64,000 nt of DNA, taken from NCBI RefSeq assembly GCF_001507555.1, contig NZ_LQBO01000001.1, positions 1,488,001-1,552,000 on the forward strand, written 5' to 3'. The notes beneath the pieces are model-generated. The model ran no database searches and was not told where the DNA came from. It saw nothing but the letters and a program-made list of their open reading frames with translations. Made by a program: the position numbers and the translations under genes. Of this stretch, positions 17,077-24,547 are shown one piece after another; within the stretch, counting starts at the first letter, position 1, and every line of letters starts with the position of its first letter. The DNA is from Thiomicrospira sp. XS5. GTDB taxonomy: Bacteria; Pseudomonadota; Gammaproteobacteria; Thiomicrospirales; Thiomicrospiraceae.

Positions 17077-18921
17077 ATGAAAAAAGATATTTTCCAGTTT
17101 TTAAAATCCTATTCTTGCGGTACTAATGATATTAATAGATTAATTGTTTCTTCATTCGTTGAAGAAAACCAAATAAGTATTATTAACAATCGACTAATTA
17201 ATAATTTAATTATCAAGGCTAAGGACCCTGATTTTGAGGAGTTACAATTATTTAAAAGTAAATTTCATATTAAATCTTTTGAAGAGTTGATTACAGCTTT
17301 TGAATATGTCATTTCGCCAGTTGAAAAGATAATAACTGGTGCAGTTTACACTCCCAAGGTTGTTAGGGATTTTATTGTAGACTCCGTTACTGAAAAAGAT
17401 GATTTATTAGATGCCATGTTTTGTGACCCTGCGTGTGGGTGTGGGGGATTTTTAATAACTGCGGCGCAGAAAATTCGACAATTGAGAAATATTAAATATA
17501 AAGAAATATTCTCTAATCATATTTTTGGTGTTGATTTACAGAACTATTCCATCGCAAGAAGTAAAATACTTTTATCGCTTCTTGCAATAATAGAAGGCGA
17601 AGATGAAAAAGAATTTGTATTCAATTTATATGAGGGTAATTCTTTAGAATTTGATTGGAATTCGGTCGTAAACAATTTTAATGGGTTTGACTATATTATT
17701 GGTAACCCTCCATATGTATGTTCAAGAAATATAGATCAGTATTCGAAATCTCTTTTGGACAATTGGCAAGTATCCTCAACAGGTCATCCAGATCTCTATA
17801 TCCCTTTTTTTGAAATAGGAATGTCCCTATTAAAGCCGTCAGGAAGTCTGGGGTTCATTACGATGAATTCCTTTTTCAAAAGCTTAAATGGTAGAGCTTT
17901 AAGGAGTTACTTTCATAATGAACGTTTTGATTTTAGAATTTTAGATTTCGGAGGAGTGCAAGTATTTGACTCACGGTCAACATATACTTGTATTTGTTTT
18001 ATAGAAAATAGCAAAAGTGATGTAGTCGGTTATAAAAAAATCGGTTCGCTGGAAGTTTTAAACTCTGTAAATCTTCAATATATAACTTATGAAGAGCTTG
18101 ATGACTACAATGGCTGGAATTTTCAAAATGTTGATTTGGTTAGTAAAATTGAGAGAGTAGGAAGGCCATTTTCTGAAGTTTTTAAGACCAGTTCAGGGAT
18201 TGCCACTTTAAAGAACAATATTTATATTATTGATTACGTTGATCAAGATGATGACTATTTTTATTTGAAGTGCGGTGCCCAAATAGAAAAGGAGGTTTGT
18301 AAAGATATTGTCAACCCAAACAGGTTAATTAAGGTAAAGAATCTAGATTCGATTAAGAAAAAAGTAATATTTCCTTATCGTTATATTGATGATAAGCCTG
18401 AAATAATACCTGAATTAGAGTTTAAAGACTCTTTTCCATCTACTTATAACTATTTACTATCACATAAAACAATTCTTTCGCAGAGAGATAAAGGAAAAGG
18501 GAAGTACGCTGAGTGGTTTGCTTATGGGAGAAATCAGGCTCTAGAAAAATATGAATATAAATTATTGTTCCCTCATATTACGCCAACAACACCTAATTTT
18601 ATTTTGAGTAATGACGACTCATTATTGTTTCATAATGGTATGGCATTAATAGATAAAGATAAAACAAAGTTAACACTTGCCCAGAAGATTATGCAATCTA
18701 GGTTGTTTTGGTTTTATATAGTCAATACAAGCAAACCTTATGGTTCAGGGTACTATTCAATCAGTAAAAATTATATAAAATCCTTTGGTATATATGATTT
18801 TTCAGATGAACAAATTTCATTCATTATTAAAGAGAAAAACAAAGACAAAATTGATGAAATGTTGGAACAACTATATGGAGTCGATTTAGGCAGGCAAATT
18901 CCTCTTTTTAAGAGTGTTTAA
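17077..18921 (+). CDS. N6-adenine DNA methyltransferase, Eco57I/TaqI-like
   Basis: A 614-residue class I methyltransferase. It has GAVYTPKVVRDFIV (88-101), the SAM-binding motif DPACGCGGFL (117-126; usual Ser replaced by Cys) and the catalytic NPPY (210-213), which specify N6-methylation of adenine. The C-terminal half resembles TaqI-type target-recognition regions. No nuclease motif is evident in the protein, and no restriction gene is adjacent, so this is either a solitary methylase or one whose effector is among its three operon partners. It is AT-rich like the rest of the island, unlike the GC-balanced flanks. No clear terminator follows. Confidence 0.9.
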   Translation: MKKDIFQFLKSYSCGTNDINRLIVSSFVEENQISIINNRLINNLIIKAKDPDFEELQLFKSKFHIKSFEELITAFEYVISPVEKIITGAVYTPKVVRDFIVDSVTEKDDLLDAMFCDPACGCGGFLITAAQKIRQLRNIKYKEIFSNHIFGVDLQNYSIARSKILLSLLAIIEGEDEKEFVFNLYEGNSLEFDWNSVVNNFNGFDYIIGNPPYVCSRNIDQYSKSLLDNWQVSSTGHPDLYIPFFEIGMSLLKPSGSLGFITMNSFFKSLNGRALRSYFHNERFDFRILDFGGVQVFDSRSTYTCICFIENSKSDVVGYKKIGSLEVLNSVNLQYITYEELDDYNGWNFQNVDLVSKIERVGRPFSEVFKTSSGIATLKNNIYIIDYVDQDDDYFYLKCGAQIEKEVCKDIVNPNRLIKVKNLDSIKKKVIFPYRYIDDKPEIIPELEFKDSFPSTYNYLLSHKTILSQRDKGKGKYAEWFAYGRNQALEKYEYKLLFPHITPTTPNFILSNDDSLLFHNGMALIDKDKTKLTLAQKIMQSRLFWFYIVNTSKPYGSGYYSISKNYIKSFGIYDFSDEQISFIIKEKNKDKIDEMLEQLYGVDLGRQIPLFKSV

Positions 18922-19066
18922 TATAAAATAGAGATATTTTTCTATGACCGTCTTAGTTCTCAGGTTATGTGTTATTCAGCACGCTTTTGATTGAAGTCCT
19001 CTCTGTTAATGTGTGAGCCAACGAGCAGGCGCTCGTCAAGAAATCGAACACTCCTCATTATTCACT

Positions 19067-19206
19067 ATGAAAATATTCACACGTGCAAATTTTTTACGAT
19101 TTAACGGTAGAATAAGCGGTTAAAATCGGTTCGAAAAACAATATCCGACAGCGACGATTTTGGCGATTTCGGATTGGCGGTCGGGTTATGGGGTATGGGC
19201 GGCAAC
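19067..19206 (+). pseudogene. Decayed, internally deleted copy of the Bax-like glucosaminidase gene
   Basis: The bases from 19067 begin like the intact gene at 24548 (ATGAAAATATTC), then jump by a deletion of about 120 bases to the sequence matching 24681-24810 (CACACGTGCAAA, TACGATTTAACGG, GCGGTTAAAATCGGTT, GGTTATGGG). Substitutions are scattered and the reading frame meets a TAA at the codon after GTAGAA, so no product is expected. It is the first of three duplicated fragments between the methyltransferase island and the cassette-like element. Confidence 0.8.
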
Positions 19207-19212
19207 CAATGA

Positions 19213-19268
19213 TCAGACTCGGTTGATTTAGCACTCCGTGAACAGATAATAAAACCGACCAGGCCTGC
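19213..19268 (+). repeat. Diverged copy of the spacer at 23356-23412
   Basis: GACTCGGTTGATTTAGCAC and the following CCGTGA...GATA..TAAAA.CGACCAGGCCTG correspond, with substitutions, to the sequence downstream of the second DUF3820 gene. The match stops at the degenerate palindrome CCAGGCCTGC (19259-19268), beyond which the sequence belongs to a different locus. Confidence 0.75.
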
Positions 19269-19372
19269 CTAGTACTTTTAAAAACAAAACCCGCATAAGC
19301 GGGCTTTTTGATTCTGTGATGGTTATTAGCCATTCATAAAAGGGTAATCAGTGTAGCTTTTGGCATCCCTGG
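19259..19372 (-). pseudogene. 3' remnant of a second Old Yellow Enzyme gene with its terminator
   Basis: The bases match 21706-21820, which carry the terminator and the 3' end of the reductase gene at 21771. On the minus strand the remnant still reads SYTDYPFMNG and stop, the same last residues as the intact enzyme. The hairpin AAAACCCGC/GCGGGCTTTT (19286-19308) is also kept. Upstream coding sequence is lost beyond about 19372. Confidence 0.8.
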
Positions 19373-19506
19373 TGCAGGGGGACGGGCGGGTTCGGCTCGA
19401 TTTTAAGGGCTTTTCCACTTTTTATTGTTTATTAGCAACAGTCAGCTGGCACAATGTCAATGTCGGCCATTCTTAGCTTGACAAGAGGTAATAAATAAAG
19501 GCTAAA

Positions 19507-19541
19507 ACCATTGAAAGATTACTTAGAAAACTTTCAATGGT
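19507..19541. repeat. Perfect 11-bp inverted repeat beside the cassette-like element
   Basis: ACCATTGAAAG (19507-19517) is mirrored by CTTTCAATGGT (19531-19541) with a 13-base spacer. No T-run follows, so it is not an obvious terminator. It could be a remnant end of a mobile element or part of an attachment site left of the nuclease cassette. Confidence 0.6.
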
Positions 19542-19629
19542 GGAGGAGATAGATGGTACAACAGATAATAATGAGGGCACAGGACTCGTGCCTCGCCTTT
19601 GCCGTAAGCGTTAAATGAAAAAGGAATCT

Positions 19630-20094
19630 ATGAGAAAGCCGCACCAGAGAATTGGATCAGTCTCAAATGCTCATGTGGGTAGAGACTTTGAGAATGTTGC
19701 GCTCGAGGTCTTTGCCGGGCGCGGATTGACTTTAAAAAAGAACTTTAAGGTACTTGTTGGCTTGAACGGCGTTCCAAAACTGCATGCTTTTGACTTGGGT
19801 TGTGGCGAACAAAAAGTGCTTGTTGAGTGCAAATCACATAAATGGACTGCTCCAAACGACAATGTTCCAAGCGCCAAACTCACGGCATGGAATGAAGCAA
19901 TGTACTATTTTCTCGTCGCTCCCCAAGGTTTTCGAAAGGTTCTGTTTGTTCTTAGGGACCTAAGTGAAAAGCGGCGGGAAACTTTGGCTGAATACTACAT
20001 TCGGACCTACCGTCACTTAATACCTTGTGACGTTGAGATCTGGGAGTTGGATGAGGTAAGCGGAGAAGTTGTTGAGAGATCATTTAACCAGTAA
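19630..20094 (+). CDS. Putative PD-(D/E)XK nuclease-like protein
   Basis: A protein of about 154 residues from the ATG at 19630, which has AAAAAGGA seven bases upstream; an ATG at 19615 would add five residues. HAFDLG, ten residues before VLVECKSHKW, gives the D...ExK pattern of restriction-endonuclease-fold enzymes, with an earlier Glu in GRDFEN. A fold of alternating strands and helices follows (KVLFVLRDL). The target is unknown; such small nuclease-like genes are common cargo of integron cassettes. It stands alone on the plus strand and is not close enough to the methyltransferase (700 bp) to be its operon partner. Confidence 0.65.
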   Translation: MRKPHQRIGSVSNAHVGRDFENVALEVFAGRGLTLKKNFKVLVGLNGVPKLHAFDLGCGEQKVLVECKSHKWTAPNDNVPSAKLTAWNEAMYYFLVAPQGFRKVLFVLRDLSEKRRETLAEYYIRTYRHLIPCDVEIWELDEVSGEVVERSFNQ

Positions 20095-20139
20095 GTCAAG
20101 CCGACTGGTTTGCGCTGGTGCTTTATTTTGGTGTTATGT
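20082..20139 (+). other. attC-like recombination site
   Basis: A 58-base segment overlapping the end of the nuclease gene: R''-like ATTTAAC, then GTCAAGCCGAC, which resembles the L'' region of classic attC sites such as that of aadA1, a partly self-complementary middle (AAGCC with GGTGCTT), and a terminal GTTATGT that misses the GTTRRRY consensus at one base. Resemblance is by eye only. Confidence 0.4.
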
Positions 20140-20273
20140 CTAAATCAAACCGTCTAACTTTGCTAACTGAAGCGCCAATGAAAAGGGAACGTTAATCCCA
20201 AACTCACTGAAAGATGCATCAGTATGCCCAAAGTCTAAATGCTTAATAAATGTTTATCTATATGCTTTAACTT

Positions 20274-20483
20274 ATGAATCCAGAGAACTTAAAAAAACTG
20301 GTTACAGTTACCATGCCTTACGGAAAATACAAGGGTCGGCTTATTGCGGATTTGCCAGGCAATTATCTGAATTGGTTTGCGCGTGAAGGCTTTCCATCTG
20401 GTAATTTAGGGCAGTTGTTAGCTTTAATGCATGAATTAGATCACAATGGTTTAAAGCAGCTACTTGATCCTTTAAGAAAATAA
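20274..20483 (+). CDS. DUF3820 family protein, copy 1
   Basis: A 69-residue protein with TMPYGKYKGRLIADLPGNYL and WFAREGFP, the signature of DUF3820, a small family of unknown function sometimes annotated as a quorum-sensing-regulated virulence factor. It differs at a handful of positions from the copy at 23124, and about 40 bases upstream are also related, so the two arose by duplication of a segment larger than the gene. A terminator follows at 20506. Confidence 0.85.
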   Translation: MNPENLKKLVTVTMPYGKYKGRLIADLPGNYLNWFAREGFPSGNLGQLLALMHELDHNGLKQLLDPLRK

Positions 20484-20505
20484 TTAAAATTATCAAGCCA
20501 GGTAG

Positions 20506-20528
20506 GCCTCGCATTGCGAGGCTTTTTT
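20506..20528 (+). terminator. Intrinsic terminator of DUF3820 copy 1
   Basis: GCCTCGC, loop ATT, GCGAGGC, then six T. It lies 23 bp after the stop codon. Confidence 0.9.
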
Positions 20529-20604
20529 GTATGCAGAATCTTGGATTGAATATTCTTCCGCAAAATAGTGTTAGACTAAAAACAGCAATAGAGGAGGCGT
20601 GATG

Positions 20605-21687
20605 ATGAATCCTTTAGAAATTCAAGATCGTGCGGCGGGTGCGATTATGGGTGCTTTTATCGGCGATGCGTTGGCACTGGGGCCGCATTGGTATTATGAC
20701 TTGTCGGATCTGCGTCGAGACTATGGGGATTGGATAGACGATTACACGGACCCAAAGCCGGGTCGATATCATGACGGTTTGAAAGCCGGTCAATCCTCCC
20801 AAGCCGGGTTTATTCTGGAACTCCTGTTGAGTTCTTTGGTTGAAAACAAAGGCTACGATGAACAAGATTTTTGTCGTCGAATGGATGAGGAACTTTTTCC
20901 TCTCATTGACGGTACGCCTATTAGCGGACCTGGAAACTATACCAGCCAATCCATCCGCGACGCTTGGCGCAAGCGGGTGCAGCAAAAGCGGCCTTGGGGG
21001 CAAGTCGGAGGGCATGCGGATACCACAGAAGCGATTGAGCGTACCCTCGCCATTGCGGTTCGTTATGCCTTTCAGCCAGACAAGCTGGCCGCCGCCATCT
21101 CTGATAACACGATTCTGACGCAGAGTGATGATACGGTCGTTTCCATGACCGTTGCGTTTGGCGCGGTATTGGGGCTGTTGGTTCAGGGTAATCGCTTAGA
21201 TGCGGATGTCTCGGCAAAATTGATGAAGCTGGTGAAAAGCGGTGCGTTGCCTTTTCACGCCGTGACGAATGATGATTTGCAACCGCCGAAAAAAGGCGAC
21301 CCGGATCCGCCACGCGCAGGCCGTTTTGCTTCTCCGGATGCGTTGCTGTCACCGGCATATATGGCGGAAGCGGCCTTTGATTCGGGCATTCGAATCGACC
21401 CGCCCTGGAAAGTCTCCATCGTTTACGGCATGCCATGCGCCATTTACCATCAACTGCCTGCGGCGTATTATCTGTCCGCTTTATTTCATAATGATTTTGA
21501 ATCAGCGGTGTTACATGCCGTAAACGGCGGTGGTCAAAATCAAGCACGCGCCATTCTGACCGGTGCCCTTACGGGCGCTCAAGTTGGGTTGAATGGCATC
21601 CCTAAGCGGTTTCTTGAAGGGCTCGACAATGCAGAAGAACTGATGCAGTTGGCGGAAAGCCTAGCTTCTCATATTGAGATTCGCTAG
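20605..21687 (+). CDS. ADP-ribosylglycohydrolase family protein
   Basis: A 360-residue enzyme of the family that removes ADP-ribose from proteins or nucleic acids, or acts on related ADP-ribosyl compounds. Near the N-terminus GAFIGDALALGPHWYYD is the family signature. Metal-binding acidic residues are suggested by TQSDDTVVSM in the middle. Of three in-frame starts (GTG 20599, ATG 20602, ATG 20605) the last has the best spacing (7) from GGAGG. It stands alone between two terminators, inside the stretch bracketed by the two DUF3820 genes, and may be accessory DNA. Confidence 0.88.
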   Translation: MNPLEIQDRAAGAIMGAFIGDALALGPHWYYDLSDLRRDYGDWIDDYTDPKPGRYHDGLKAGQSSQAGFILELLLSSLVENKGYDEQDFCRRMDEELFPLIDGTPISGPGNYTSQSIRDAWRKRVQQKRPWGQVGGHADTTEAIERTLAIAVRYAFQPDKLAAAISDNTILTQSDDTVVSMTVAFGAVLGLLVQGNRLDADVSAKLMKLVKSGALPFHAVTNDDLQPPKKGDPDPPRAGRFASPDALLSPAYMAEAAFDSGIRIDPPWKVSIVYGMPCAIYHQLPAAYYLSALFHNDFESAVLHAVNGGGQNQARAILTGALTGAQVGLNGIPKRFLEGLDNAEELMQLAESLASHIEIR

Positions 21688-21728
21688 GCTTTTGAATCAA
21701 ATCGGCCAAGCCTGGTTACTTTTAAAAC

Positions 21729-21753
21729 AAAACCCGCATAAAGCGGGTTTTTT
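21729..21753. terminator. Bidirectional terminator between convergent genes
   Basis: AAAACCCGC, loop ATAAA, GCGGGTTTT and further T serve the ADP-ribosylglycohydrolase gene and, on the other strand, the reductase gene. A diverged copy lies at 19286. Just left, CCAAGCCTGG (21706-21715) is a one-mismatch form of the window's common palindrome. Confidence 0.88.
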
Positions 21754-21770
21754 GATTCCGTGATGGGGGA

Positions 21771-22847
21771 TTAGCCATTCATAAACGGGTAATCGGTGTA
21801 GCCTTTTTCATCACTGGTGTAGAAGGTATCTTGGTCTGGTGTATTCAACTCGGCACCTGCCTGGATGCGTGCCGGTAAATCCGGGTTGGCGAGGAAGCCG
21901 GTGCCGAAGGCCACCGAGTCTGCCAGTCCTTGTTCAATCACGTCTGCGGCTTCTTGGGCGGTGTACCCCATATTGACCATTAAGTGGCCTTGAAAATGTT
22001 CCCGCGCGACCGGAAGAATATCCGCTTGTTGTTGGCCGAAGAAATCCGCGCGCATGACATGCAGATAAGCCAAGTTGAATGAGTTGAGGTGTTTGGCCAG
22101 GAAAGCCATCCATGTGACCGGGTCGCTGTCTTTCATGCTGTTAAAGCTGTTGAGCGGGGATAAACGTAACCCGACTTTGTCGCTGCCGATTTCATCGGTC
22201 ACGGCTTGCAAGATTTCGGTCAAAAATCTGGCGCGATTTTCCAGTGAACCGCCGTATTCATCGGTTCTTTGATTGGCGCTGTCTCGCAGGAATTGGTCAA
22301 TTAGATAGCCATTGGCGCCGTGAACTTCCACGCCGTCAAACCCGGCTTCAATGGCATTGACCGCGCCTTGACGGAAGTCATTCACAATCTCGGCAATTTC
22401 CGCCTTGGTCAGTTCGTGCGCGACTGTGTAAGGTTTTTTGCCTGCCGGTGTGTGGGTTTCATCGTCAATGGCCAGAGCGCTGGCGCTGACGGCTTCTTTG
22501 CCATTGTTGAGCAATGGGTGGGCGGCACGACCGGCATGCCAGATTTGTAGAAAGATTTTGCCACCGGCTTGATGCACGGCGTCGGTGGTTTTTTTCCAAC
22601 CAGCGATTTGTTCTTGCGAATAAATGCCAGGGTCATTGCCAAACGCGGACGTCTGCGGGGTGATCATGGTGCATTCGCTGATAATCAACCCGGCGCTGGC
22701 TCTTTGAGAGTAATATTCCGCCATTAAGTCGTTCGGTAAATGATCAATGGCACGGCATCGTGTTAAAGGTGCCATGATAAAACGGTTGGCTAAGGTCAAG
22801 TGGCCCAGTTGAACGGGCTGAAATAACGCAGCGGTATCTGTGGACAT
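21771..22847 (-). CDS. nemA: Old Yellow Enzyme family alkene reductase
   Basis: A 358-residue FMN-dependent NAD(P)H oxidoreductase reducing activated C=C bonds, quinones, nitro compounds or N-ethylmaleimide. Hallmarks are FQPVQLGHLTLANRFIMAPLTRCRA at the N-terminus (in segments LANRF and APLTR), QIWHAGRAAH, VEVHGANGYLIDQFLRD and FGTGFLANPDL. Length and motifs agree with the NemA/OPR class. The start follows TAAGGAAC. A 3' fragment of a second copy persists at 19259-19372. Confidence 0.92.
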   Translation of the reverse strand: MSTDTAALFQPVQLGHLTLANRFIMAPLTRCRAIDHLPNDLMAEYYSQRASAGLIISECTMITPQTSAFGNDPGIYSQEQIAGWKKTTDAVHQAGGKIFLQIWHAGRAAHPLLNNGKEAVSASALAIDDETHTPAGKKPYTVAHELTKAEIAEIVNDFRQGAVNAIEAGFDGVEVHGANGYLIDQFLRDSANQRTDEYGGSLENRARFLTEILQAVTDEIGSDKVGLRLSPLNSFNSMKDSDPVTWMAFLAKHLNSFNLAYLHVMRADFFGQQQADILPVAREHFQGHLMVNMGYTAQEAADVIEQGLADSVAFGTGFLANPDLPARIQAGAELNTPDQDTFYTSDEKGYTDYPFMNG

Positions 22848-23123
22848 GGTTTGTTCCTTAATGTGTTGATTGAAAGCAGGTGACGATCATTCGGATAATT
22901 CAATTAGGCTATTCTAAAACCATTTGATTGAATCGTTTTTGCCATTTGAGCAAAACTGTGTTCAGGAAAGTATTAAAACCTGATTAAAGCCTGATTAAAA
23001 CCCGATCACCATTCAAGCCCAAGGATGGGAAAAAAGGGCGCTCCCTTTAAACGCGACTGAATGAGGCATCTGTTCCCCAAGCTTCAAATGCTTATCTTTG
23101 TACTTTGCTCTATACTTTAACTT

Positions 23124-23333
23124 ATGAATCCAGAGAACTTAAAAAAACTCGTTGAAGTCACTATGCCTTACGGAAAATACAAGGGGCGGCTTATTGCGGA
23201 TTTGCCAGGCAATTATCTTAATTGGTTTGCGCGTGAGGGCTTTCCAGCTGGTAACTTAGGGCAGTTGTTGGCTCTAATGCATGAGCTGGATCACAATGGC
23301 TTAAAGCACCTGCTTGATCCGTTAAGAAAATAA
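23124..23333 (+). CDS. DUF3820 family protein, copy 2
   Basis: A 69-residue paralogue of the protein at 20274, with the same MPYGKYKGRLIADLPGNYL core and only a few substitutions (for example EVTMPYG in place of TVTMPYG, FPAGN in place of FPSGN, KHLLD in place of KQLLD). Function is unknown. It is followed 70 bp later by a CCAGGCCTGG terminator-like palindrome. Confidence 0.85.
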   Translation: MNPENLKKLVEVTMPYGKYKGRLIADLPGNYLNWFAREGFPAGNLGQLLALMHELDHNGLKHLLDPLRK

Positions 23334-23395
23334 GCCTTTCATTCGAAATCAGTGGGGCAGGCTCGGTCGATTTAGCACGCCGTGAGCCGATATTA

Positions 23396-23419
23396 AAAAC
23401 GACCAGGCCTGGTCGTTTT
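23396..23419. terminator. Perfect palindrome containing CCAGGCCTGG
   Basis: AAAACGACCAGG joined to CCTGGTCGTTTT, 24 bp without mismatch, 62 bp after DUF3820 copy 2. It is a likely terminator. The sequence left of it is the source or sibling of the fragment at 19213. Confidence 0.82.
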
Positions 23420-23513
23420 GTGTTTTTGGGGTTTGCAAAGAAAGATGGCGTTTATACGGGGTATTTGCTTAAATAAAAGCTCTTGCCTTGCGTCGTGCTG
23501 GGAGTGATGCTTT

Positions 23514-24455
23514 ATGACCGTTGAGATTATTGGCGCGGAATCTTTGGGTGTTAGGGGGCTTTGTTGCCAGATTACCTTACCGGATCGGCGGATTGTGATT
23601 GATCCGGGGGTTGCACTGGGCTATGTTCGGCACGGGTTGCTGCCACACCCTTTGCAGGTGGCGGTTGGCTGTAACGTCCGTGACAGAATTTTAGCGGCGC
23701 TGAGTGAAGCGGATGAGGTGGTTTTCAGCCATTTTCATGGCGACCACATTCCTCTGGCCCATGCGAATCCCTATCAGCTTTCGTTGGGTGCGTTACCACC
23801 CCGTTTTAAACACCTGCAGGGCTGGTGTCAGTCTGATCGTGATTTGTCTTCTAAAATGCATCAGCGTTATCTTGATTTGCGTCAGTTGCTGGGAGAGCGT
23901 TTGCAGATGGCTGAAGGGGAACGTCATGGCGCTATGACGTTTTCTCAGGCATTTCCGCATGGTGATGCGAACAGCGCCATGGGCACGGTGATGATGACGC
24001 GTGTTGATTTGGGAAGCCGGGTGTTTGTGCATGCTTCGGATATTCAGCTTTTGAATGACGCGGCGGTGGATCAAATTCTCCGTTGGCAACCGGATATTGT
24101 TTTAGCCGCTGGGCCGCCGCTTTACCTTGAACGTTTGAGCGAGTATGAAAGGGCTTGTGCCTGGCAAAATGCATTGCGGCTGGCGCAAAACATTGAGGTG
24201 GTGATTCTAGACCATCACATGATGCGCAATGAAGAAGGCCAGGAATGGTTGGCGCGATTATCCGACAAGGTGGGGCGGCCGGTGATGTGTGCGGCGGATT
24301 TTATGCAGCGCCCCAGGCTCATGCTTGAAGCGGATAGAAAGCGGCTTTACGAAGAGATGCCGGTTCCGGAAAATTGGCACCAGAATTATGAGGCGGGCAT
24401 CGTCGACTTTGCGGGGTATTTGGAGTCGTCCGATTATCTTGGTGCTTTAGGTTAA
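23514..24455 (+). CDS. Metallo-beta-lactamase-fold hydrolase
   Basis: A 313-residue protein with the metal-binding motif FSHFHGDHIPL near residue 74, a strand-rich N-terminus with IVIDPGVALG, and later HASDIQ and LDHHMM that could supply further ligands. The pattern of N-terminus plus HFHGDH resembles the UPF0282 group of MBL proteins, better known from archaea; substrate unknown. The ATG has GGGAGTG upstream. It precedes the Bax-like gene by 92 bp on the same strand. Confidence 0.82.
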   Translation: MTVEIIGAESLGVRGLCCQITLPDRRIVIDPGVALGYVRHGLLPHPLQVAVGCNVRDRILAALSEADEVVFSHFHGDHIPLAHANPYQLSLGALPPRFKHLQGWCQSDRDLSSKMHQRYLDLRQLLGERLQMAEGERHGAMTFSQAFPHGDANSAMGTVMMTRVDLGSRVFVHASDIQLLNDAAVDQILRWQPDIVLAAGPPLYLERLSEYERACAWQNALRLAQNIEVVILDHHMMRNEEGQEWLARLSDKVGRPVMCAADFMQRPRLMLEADRKRLYEEMPVPENWHQNYEAGIVDFAGYLESSDYLGALG

Positions 24456-24547
24456 AACCATAATGATGGAAATGGGGAGACGTTTTTACCCGAAACCAAA
24501 TGGGTTGAATCCGTCTTGAATGGAATGCATTACGTTGAGAGATCGTT

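Larger units (their letters stand above)
19610..20139 (+). mobile_element. Candidate integron-type gene cassette
   Basis: The nuclease gene is bracketed by core-site-like sequences. At the left, GCGTTAAATG contains GTTAAAT (19610-19616), fitting GTTRRRY. At the right, ATTTAAC (20082-20088), fitting RYYYAAC, is its exact reverse complement, as expected because both ends derive from the same attC site when a cassette is inserted. The cassette holds one gene and almost no other sequence. No integrase gene is in the window. Inference from short motifs, so uncertain. Confidence 0.45.

Noticed and set aside
19094-19333. 79-codon minus-strand frame in the duplicated scar region
   Set aside because: It runs across three unrelated decayed fragments, so it is an accident of the scar.
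19553-19616. A second complete attC site upstream of the nuclease gene
   Set aside because: A GAGGGCAC/GTGCCTC stem with one extra base is suggestive, but the expected R'' box is poor (GTACAAC), so only the 5' core GTTAAAT is used.
17077-20094. Methyltransferase and the nuclease-like gene as one restriction-modification pair
   Set aside because: They are about 700 bp apart with decayed host-derived fragments between them, the nuclease gene has different base composition and its own cassette-like borders.
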